From UBA1189 sp045594245 (lineage in GTDB: Bacteria > Bacteroidota > Bacteroidia > Bacteroidales > Bacteroidaceae), in contig JAZNYG010000022.1 in the NCBI GenBank assembly GCA_045594245.1, forward strand, positions 1-27,964: a DNA stretch of 27,964 nucleotides. The letters run 5' to 3'. Position 1 is the first letter of the stretch. Each line of letters opens with the position of its first letter. Below, piece after piece: positions 22,531 through 27,964 of this stretch. A program made the translations under genes and the position numbers. The notes beneath the pieces were generated by a model. The model made no database searches, had not been told where the DNA came from, and worked only from the letters and a program-made list of their open reading frames with translations.

Positions 22531-25188
22531 ATGAAAAAGAAGAACTTTTTATCTATGGCCATGACACTGTACCTGACAGCATCAGTGACAGCACAAACAG
22601 TAAACGTATCGCCAGTTCCACAACGATTGGTATGGGGCGACAAGGCATTTGACCAACCCAAGAGCATCGTCATCAAAGGAGCCGACGAGGCCGACGCCGA
22701 CGCCGTAGCCCTGCTGCGCAACCACTTCGCCGAGGAGGGCAAGGGCATCAAGGTGGTCATCGGCGAGCGCGGCGACAAGGCCGTGAAGGCATACGACAAG
22801 CAGATTCCCCACAAGGTGGAGGGCTACTATATAAATATAGGTAAGAAGCAGGTGGTAATTGCCGGTAACGACGAGGCTGGAACCTACTACGGTGTGCAGA
22901 CCTTCCTGCAGATGGCTTCGCAGCCCGAGGTGATGACCGCCGAGGTGAAGGACTGGCCCGACGTGCTGGAGCGCGGCGTGGTGGAGGGTTTCTACGGAAA
23001 CCCCTGGAGCCACAAGGACCGTCTGCGCCAGTTCGACTTCTACGGACGCAACAAGATGAACGTATATATCTATGGTCCCAAGGACGACCCCTACCACCGC
23101 AACCAGTGGCGTGAGGCCTACCCTGCCGACGAGGCACAGCGCATCAGCGAACTGGCCAAGGCGGCGGCACAGAACAAGGTAAACTTCGTATGGGCCATGC
23201 ACCCCGGTGGCGATATCCAGTGGAACGAGGCCGACCTGAAGAGTTCGGTACAGAAGCTGGAGTGGATGTATGCCCTCGGCGTACGTGCCTTTGCCATTTT
23301 CTTCGACGACATCTTCGGTGCCGAGCAGTCTAAAGGCACCAAGCAGGCCGAGTATATGAACGCGCTGAACTGCGAGTTTGTGCACAAGCACCCCGACGTG
23401 GCTCCCCTCATCCTGTGCCCCACACAGTACAACAAGAGCTGGTCGGGCGGTTCGTACCTCTCTGACCTGGGCACCACGATGGACAAGGATATCCGCATCA
23501 TGTGGACAGGCGCTACCGTGGTGGACATGATCAACAAGACCGACATGGACTGGATAAACGCACAGATACGGCGCAACGCCTACATCTGGCTCAACTACCC
23601 GGTGAACGACTTCTGCATCGACCACATGCTGATGGGTCCCACCTACGGCAACGACCTCGACATAGCACCGCAGCTGAGCGGCTTTGTATCGAATCCCATG
23701 GAATATGCCGAAGCATCAAAAGTATCGCTCTACAGCATAGCCGACTACACCTGGAACATGGACGCCTACTCCTCTATAGCCTCTTGGGAGCGTGCGCTGA
23801 CGGAGCTGATGCCCGAGCATGTAGATGCCTTCCGCCTGTTCTGCCAGCACAATATCGACCTCGGCCCCACAGGCCACGGTCTGCGCCGCAAGGACGAGTC
23901 GAAAGCCTTCAAGCAAGCTGCCGAGACATTCAACGCCGCCATGGCCGATGGCTACGATGCCGCTGCCGTAGAGGCGATGACACAGGAGTTCACCGCCATG
24001 GTGGCTGCCGCCGACGAGCTGTTGGCCTCAACGGAAGAGCCCGAGATGATAGCCGAGATAAAGCCTTGGGTAGAGGTGATGAAGCTCATCGGACAGCGCG
24101 GACAGCTGGTGATGCAGCTGCACACGTTGCTCAACAAAGGTGAAGAGAAGGCTTTCATCGCGGCTTACGAGCAGCTGGCACAGCTGGAGCAGGCACAGAA
24201 GGGTATCCTCTCGCGCAACTTCGAAGGCTCCATCAAGAAGCCCAATCCCACCGTAGCCAATGAGGTGGTAGGCCCCTTCATCAAGGCCAATACCAAGAGC
24301 CTCATCCGCGAATACAAGAGTAAGCACACCTACCGCAAGGAGATATTCCCTGCCGACCTCATCGAGGAAGGGCGCTATTATATAAAGGTGAACGGACGCT
24401 GGCTCACCGACGTGAATGCCAACCCCGACCGCACAGGCGACTACCCCGTATTCCAGGCCGAGGAGGATGTGATCAATCCGCAGCGTCAGGAGTGGAACAT
24501 CGCCATCGACCCCACCACCGAGCGCTACAAGATTACCAACGCACAGGACGGCCGCTACATCAACGAGATGGGTAACTTCTGGAGCGACAAGAGCCTCAAC
24601 CCCTACGACCCTGCATGGCACTCGTTCAACATCTACCGTTTGAATGGCAAGTATGCCATCCAGAGAGCAGGCAATGCCGGCGGCCTCATGTGGAGTGCCG
24701 ATGAGGAGCGCATCAAGCCCACGGCAGAGAAGAATATCCGCTACGAGCACTTCATCTTCGAGTTCATCCCCGTGGGTGGAAAAGCTACAGAGTGCCTCAC
24801 CTTTGAACCCGGTGCAGCCGTGCGCATCGCCGACGGCGAGGGACGCTACCTCACCAACACCTCAGTGAACGGTGTGGGTGGCACACCCGAGTTTATGGAG
24901 CGAAAGGAGGACAGCAGCCAGCTGTGGCACCTCAACCTCGTGGAGGAGACAGGACGCTTCAACCTCATCAGCGCTGCCGACGGCCGCTACGTGAACGAAA
25001 TCTGCAACTTCGGCACCAACGCATACAATCCCCTCTGGAACACCTACGTGCTGACCGAGCAGAACGGCAAGTTTGCCATCCGCAACGCCGGCAACGGTGG
25101 CTCACAATTCTGGGTTGTTGATGGAAAGAGACTCGGAACCGCCAACATCCCGGTTGCTGAAGCTTATCAGTTTACGATTGAGAAATAA
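22531..25188 (+). CDS. GH84 beta-N-acetylglucosaminidase (O-GlcNAcase-like) with two C-terminal beta-trefoil-like domains
   Basis: This 885-residue secreted enzyme (signal peptide to about residue 21, SVTA/Q) removes terminal beta-linked GlcNAc from glycoproteins by substrate-assisted catalysis. Residues ~22-140 are the GH20b-like N-terminal domain. The GH84 barrel follows, with VEGFYGNPWSH, the lysine in YGPKDDP (Lys184), the catalytic pair Asp259-Asp260 in FFDDIFG, and WLNYPVND holding Asn355 and Asp360. These correspond to D242/D243, N339 and D344 of the Bacteroides thetaiotaomicron enzyme. A helical region (~455-600) follows. Unlike that ~737-residue enzyme, this one continues with two related segments (~614-748 and ~763-885), each with GRY(I/V)NE...NF and NGK(Y/F)AI(Q/R)xAGNxGxxxW. 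These resemble ricin-type beta-trefoil carbohydrate binding. Substrates are probably mucin or host O-glycans. It is divergent from the large modular protein. Confidence 0.93.
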   Translation: MKKKNFLSMAMTLYLTASVTAQTVNVSPVPQRLVWGDKAFDQPKSIVIKGADEADADAVALLRNHFAEEGKGIKVVIGERGDKAVKAYDKQIPHKVEGYYINIGKKQVVIAGNDEAGTYYGVQTFLQMASQPEVMTAEVKDWPDVLERGVVEGFYGNPWSHKDRLRQFDFYGRNKMNVYIYGPKDDPYHRNQWREAYPADEAQRISELAKAAAQNKVNFVWAMHPGGDIQWNEADLKSSVQKLEWMYALGVRAFAIFFDDIFGAEQSKGTKQAEYMNALNCEFVHKHPDVAPLILCPTQYNKSWSGGSYLSDLGTTMDKDIRIMWTGATVVDMINKTDMDWINAQIRRNAYIWLNYPVNDFCIDHMLMGPTYGNDLDIAPQLSGFVSNPMEYAEASKVSLYSIADYTWNMDAYSSIASWERALTELMPEHVDAFRLFCQHNIDLGPTGHGLRRKDESKAFKQAAETFNAAMADGYDAAAVEAMTQEFTAMVAAADELLASTEEPEMIAEIKPWVEVMKLIGQRGQLVMQLHTLLNKGEEKAFIAAYEQLAQLEQAQKGILSRNFEGSIKKPNPTVANEVVGPFIKANTKSLIREYKSKHTYRKEIFPADLIEEGRYYIKVNGRWLTDVNANPDRTGDYPVFQAEEDVINPQRQEWNIAIDPTTERYKITNAQDGRYINEMGNFWSDKSLNPYDPAWHSFNIYRLNGKYAIQRAGNAGGLMWSADEERIKPTAEKNIRYEHFIFEFIPVGGKATECLTFEPGAAVRIADGEGRYLTNTSVNGVGGTPEFMERKEDSSQLWHLNLVEETGRFNLISAADGRYVNEICNFGTNAYNPLWNTYVLTEQNGKFAIRNAGNGGSQFWVVDGKRLGTANIPVAEAYQFTIEK

Positions 25189-25232
25189 TTCTAATACAAC
25201 AGATAAGCGATAATCTAATAGCTGATTCTAAG

Positions 25233-25275
25233 CGCACTTGCCTTTTCTTACTAAGGCAAGTGCGTTTATTCTTTC
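25233..25275 (+). terminator. Terminator after the GH84 gene
   Basis: CGCACTTGCCTT (25233-25244) pairs perfectly with AAGGCAAGTGCG (25253-25264), a 12-bp stem with an eight-base loop, followed by TTTATTCTTTC. It lies 45 bases after the stop. Confidence 0.9.
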
Positions 25276-25334
25276 TTTCAGTCTAACAAATATTTCGCAC
25301 AAACTGCATTATCTGGTAAATGCATGAGATTAGG

Positions 25335-25400
25335 GTACATATATGCAATAAAAACGATGTATACATGCGACAAAATCTGTACATACATGTACCGCGCAAA
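25335..25400. repeat. Cluster of degenerate GTACAT/ATGTAC repeats
   Basis: Three imperfect units begin at 25335 (GTACATATATGC), 25359 (GTATACATGCG) and 25379 (GTACATACATGTAC, itself an inverted repeat), each followed by an A-rich tract such as ACAAAATC or GCAAAAC. Further ATGTAC and ATGTAT words occur near 25429 and 25477. Apart from this and the promoter at 25602, the 472-base gap 25189-25660 holds only the GH84 terminator. Confidence 0.4.
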
Positions 25401-25601
25401 ACGGAAGGCTCTCAATCTGCAACAAAAAATGTACGGGATTTGCGAGCGTTTCGTATAAGACTTAGCCAAAAGAGCATCTCAACATGTATGAAAATCATAG
25501 AAGGTTTTCGAGGAATAGGCGCAGGCGTACTTCGAAGGTTGTTTTATTGTGGAATAAGCAGTTTTTTAACTGAGGCATTATTATACAAAAAATAAACATA
25601 C

Positions 25602-25633
25602 CTTGGTATTTCGCCCATTTATCATTACCTTCG
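25602..25633 (+). promoter_or_regulatory. TonB-dependent receptor promoter (CTTG, 20-base spacer, TACCTTCG)
   Basis: CTTG at 25602-25605 and TACCTTCG at 25626-25633 each have one mismatch to TTTG and TAnnTTTG, with a 20-base spacer, the same layout as the GH84 promoter. Transcription would start near 25640, about 20 bases before ATG 25661. Confidence 0.5.
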
Positions 25634-25660
25634 CGGCAAATTACAATTGCAACAATAGAG

Positions 25661-27964
25661 ATGGACAACACACCACATAAGTATTACAAACAACGATGGT
25701 TACTATGGGTACTACTGCTACTGGCCTTACCTATTGCTGCCCAACGGTATACCATCAGCGGCTATGTGAGGGACGCAGCGGCCGAAGAGACTATGATAGG
25801 GGCTACGGTATATGACCACGTGAGCGGAAGCGGAACGGTGACCAATGCCTACGGGTTCTACTCGCTCACACTGCCCGAGGGGAAGGTGGAGCTGACGGCT
25901 TCGTATGTGGGCTATGCGCCACAGACACTCCCCCTTCAGCTCACGGCCGACACGGTGGTGAATATCGCCATGCAGGCACACTCCGAACTGGAGGAGGTGA
26001 CCATCGTGGGCAATCGCCTGGACCTGGGCGTGCGCGGCTCGCAGATGAGTGCCGTGGACATCCCCGTGGCACAGATCAAGGCCGTTCCGGCAATGTTTGG
26101 CGAGACCGATGTGCTGAAGGTATTGCAGCTGCTCCCCGGTGTGCAGAGTGGCACGGAGGGCACGGCAGGACTCTACGTGCGTGGCGGCAGCCCCGACGAG
26201 AACCTGATGCTGCTCGACGGCGTGCCCGTATACAACGTGAACCACATGTTTGGCTTCTTCTCGGCCTTCAATGCCGATGCCATCAAGAACGTGACCCTGT
26301 ATAAAGGTAGCTTCCCTGCGCACTATGCGGGCCGACTGTCCTCGGTGGTGGACGTGCGCATGAAAGAGGGCGACATGTATAATTACCACGGCAATCTGCA
26401 TGTGGGTGCCGTATCGTCGAAGCTGAGCCTCGAAGGACCGCTATGGAAGGGCAAGACCTCGTTCAACATCTCGGCACGACGCACCTACTCGGACCTCGTC
26501 ACCAATGCAGCCATCTGGTATATGACCCATATTGAGGGGGACGACACCGACTATGGGGCGGGTTACTACTTCTACGACCTGAACGTGAAGGTGAACCATA
26601 AGTTCAGCGACCGCGACCGCCTGTACCTGAGCTACTACTCGGGCGACGACGAGATATACTTCTCCATCAACGAGGCCGACAACAAGGACTACAGCCGCGA
26701 CAGCAAGCTGGGATGGAAGTGGGGCAACATCGTCACGGCAGCGCGATGGAACCACGTCATCACACCCAAGATGTTTCTCGACGCATCGGTCAACTACACC
26801 CAGTACCGCCACAAGATAGGCATGGGATTTGACGAGCTGGACAAGATTCAGGGTAAGCCCTACAAGGCACAGCTGGACATGAAGTCGGGCATCTTTGACC
26901 TCACGGGAAAGGCCGAGCTGCATTATAGCCCCACCCCACAGCACGACATGCGCATGGGCATGGCCTACACGTACCATACCTTCCGCCCCGAGGTGGTGAG
27001 CATGAGCGAGAAGACGGGGCACGACACCAATCGCCAGCAGCTGGGACAGCCCGATGTGCTTGCCCACGAGACACAGCTCTACGCAGAGGACAACATGACG
27101 CTGGCCGATGCCGTGAAGCTCAATGCAGGCCTCAACTACTCGACCTACACCGTAGGCGGCAAGTTTTACCACTCGCTGGAGCCGCGCCTCAGCAGTCGCC
27201 TGCTACTCACGGACCACCTCTCGCTCAAGGCGGGCTATGCCTATATGACGCAGTACGTGCACATGCTGTCGAACAGCAGCATCAGTCTGCCCACCGACCT
27301 GTGGGTGCCCTCCACCGAGCGCATCGTGCCCGAGCATGCCCACCAGGTGGCTGCCGGTGCCTACTATGAGCTGGAGGGACTGTGCGACCTCTCCGTGGAG
27401 GGGTACTACAAACACATGAGCAACCTGCTCGAGTACCGCGAGGGAAGCTCCTTCATGGCGGGTACGGCCGAGTGGGAAGACAAGGTGGCTATGGGCCGCG
27501 GATGGGCCTACGGACTGGAGCTGATGGCACAGCGCTCTATCGGCAACTTCACCGGTTGGGTGGCCTACACGTGGGCCAAGGCGATGCGCCAGTTCGACCG
27601 CGAGGGACATATAATAAATGGTGGGCGCCCCTTCCATGCCAAGTATGACCGCCGCCACGACATCAACGTGACGGCCAACTATAGGTTTAGCGAGCGCTTC
27701 GACCTCTCGGCCACCTGGGTATACGCCACGGGCAACTGCGGCACCCTCTATACCCACTACTACGAGGGGCAGCCCCACGAGACGGACGACTATGCCGGAA
27801 AGCTCGGCTACTTCTCCGACCGTAACAACTACCGCTTGGAGCCCTACCACCGTCTGGACCTCTCGATGAACTTCCACAAGCGGTTCCGCCGCCACCCGAA
27901 CATCAAGCGCACCATCAACCTGAGCGTCTACAATGCCTACAACAGCATGAACCCCTTCATGGTA
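25661..27964 (+). CDS. TonB-dependent receptor with CarboxypepD_reg-like domain, 3'-truncated by the window
   Basis: The frame is open from ATG 25661 to the last base (768 codons), so the C-terminus is outside the window. Residues 1-28 are a signal peptide (WLLWVLLLLALPIAAQ). Residues ~29-105 form the carboxypeptidase-D regulatory-like domain (YTISGYVRDAAAEETMIGAT). A possible TonB-interacting stretch (EEVTIVGN) comes next. The plug follows, with LLPGVQSGTEGTAGLYVRGG (from ~158), LLDGVPVYNVNHMFGFFS and YKGSFPAHYAGRLSSVVDVR. The rest is an outer-membrane beta-barrel, ending at YNAYNSMNPFMV, a motif usually close to the C-terminus, so perhaps only a few dozen residues are missing. It is an energised outer-membrane importer. 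It is not a typical SusC; receptors of this type are often followed by a DUF4249 lipoprotein gene. The substrate is unknown. Confidence 0.93.
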   Translation, partial: MDNTPHKYYKQRWLLWVLLLLALPIAAQRYTISGYVRDAAAEETMIGATVYDHVSGSGTVTNAYGFYSLTLPEGKVELTASYVGYAPQTLPLQLTADTVVNIAMQAHSELEEVTIVGNRLDLGVRGSQMSAVDIPVAQIKAVPAMFGETDVLKVLQLLPGVQSGTEGTAGLYVRGGSPDENLMLLDGVPVYNVNHMFGFFSAFNADAIKNVTLYKGSFPAHYAGRLSSVVDVRMKEGDMYNYHGNLHVGAVSSKLSLEGPLWKGKTSFNISARRTYSDLVTNAAIWYMTHIEGDDTDYGAGYYFYDLNVKVNHKFSDRDRLYLSYYSGDDEIYFSINEADNKDYSRDSKLGWKWGNIVTAARWNHVITPKMFLDASVNYTQYRHKIGMGFDELDKIQGKPYKAQLDMKSGIFDLTGKAELHYSPTPQHDMRMGMAYTYHTFRPEVVSMSEKTGHDTNRQQLGQPDVLAHETQLYAEDNMTLADAVKLNAGLNYSTYTVGGKFYHSLEPRLSSRLLLTDHLSLKAGYAYMTQYVHMLSNSSISLPTDLWVPSTERIVPEHAHQVAAGAYYELEGLCDLSVEGYYKHMSNLLEYREGSSFMAGTAEWEDKVAMGRGWAYGLELMAQRSIGNFTGWVAYTWAKAMRQFDREGHIINGGRPFHAKYDRRHDINVTANYRFSERFDLSATWVYATGNCGTLYTHYYEGQPHETDDYAGKLGYFSDRNNYRLEPYHRLDLSMNFHKRFRRHPNIKRTINLSVYNAYNSMNPFMV

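Noticed and set aside
22582..23625. Antisense 347-residue frame within the GH84 gene
   Set aside because: It is the complement of the strongly conserved GH84 catalytic domain; the protein is rich in Val/His/Leu with no family motifs.
25320..25595. 91-residue plus-strand frame in the gap before the TonB-dependent receptor
   Set aside because: It begins within the GTACAT repeat cluster, has atypical composition and no recognisable domain; non-coding is more likely.
25727..27895. Three long minus-strand frames (25727-26401, 26441-27172, 27203-27895)
   Set aside because: All lie opposite a continuous TonB-dependent receptor frame with clear plug and barrel motifs; they reflect its GC-rich codon use.

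Overview
The window is typical Bacteroidota (order Bacteroidales) chromosome. The evidence is a TonB-dependent receptor with an N-terminal carboxypeptidase-D-like domain, a DUF4491 protein, large secreted glycan-binding proteins, a GH84 hexosaminidase, a six-domain S1 protein with an AT-rich leader and no Shine-Dalgarno sequence, and several promoter-like sites matching the Bacteroides form (-33 TTTG, -7 TAnnTTTG). The genus cannot be fixed from sequence alone; a gut or oral Bacteroidaceae or Prevotellaceae member fits best.

Layout. Bases 1-930 are the 3' end of a surface protein with a FISUMP-type C-type-lectin-like domain. Its last ~180 coding bases look like the variable region of a diversity-generating retroelement (DGR). 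A NUC1-type endonuclease follows (1022-1861). On the minus strand are an AddB-like PD-(D/E)XK nuclease (2037-4922) and a secreted DUF2264 protein (4988-7009). The plus strand resumes with a DbpA-like RNA helicase (7146), an OmpA-family lipoprotein (8607), a DUF4491 protein (9379), a ZIP metal transporter (9701), and a two-gene unit made of an AmgK-like kinase fused to a RapZ C-terminal domain plus a BadF/GlcNAc-kinase-like ATPase (10673-12976). A repeat-like intergenic region leads into rpsA (13368-15164), followed by ribonuclease Z (15242) and an MscS-family channel (16379).

The last third concerns the cell surface and glycans. A 1553-residue secreted protein with three near-identical ~185-residue modules is on the minus strand (17702-22363). 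It diverges from a GH84 beta-N-acetylglucosaminidase with a duplicated beta-trefoil-like C-terminus (22531-25188). A TonB-dependent receptor (25661 onward) is cut by the window end. Strong hairpin terminators mark most transcription-unit ends.

No CRISPR array, insertion sequence, transposase, integrase, reverse transcriptase, tRNA or rRNA was seen. Most of the window is conserved or common Bacteroidales content. The most notable points are the DGR-like variable region, the kinase-RapZ fusion next to an amino-sugar-kinase-like gene, the compound repeat and possible leader peptide upstream of rpsA, and the amplified modules of the 1553-residue surface protein.
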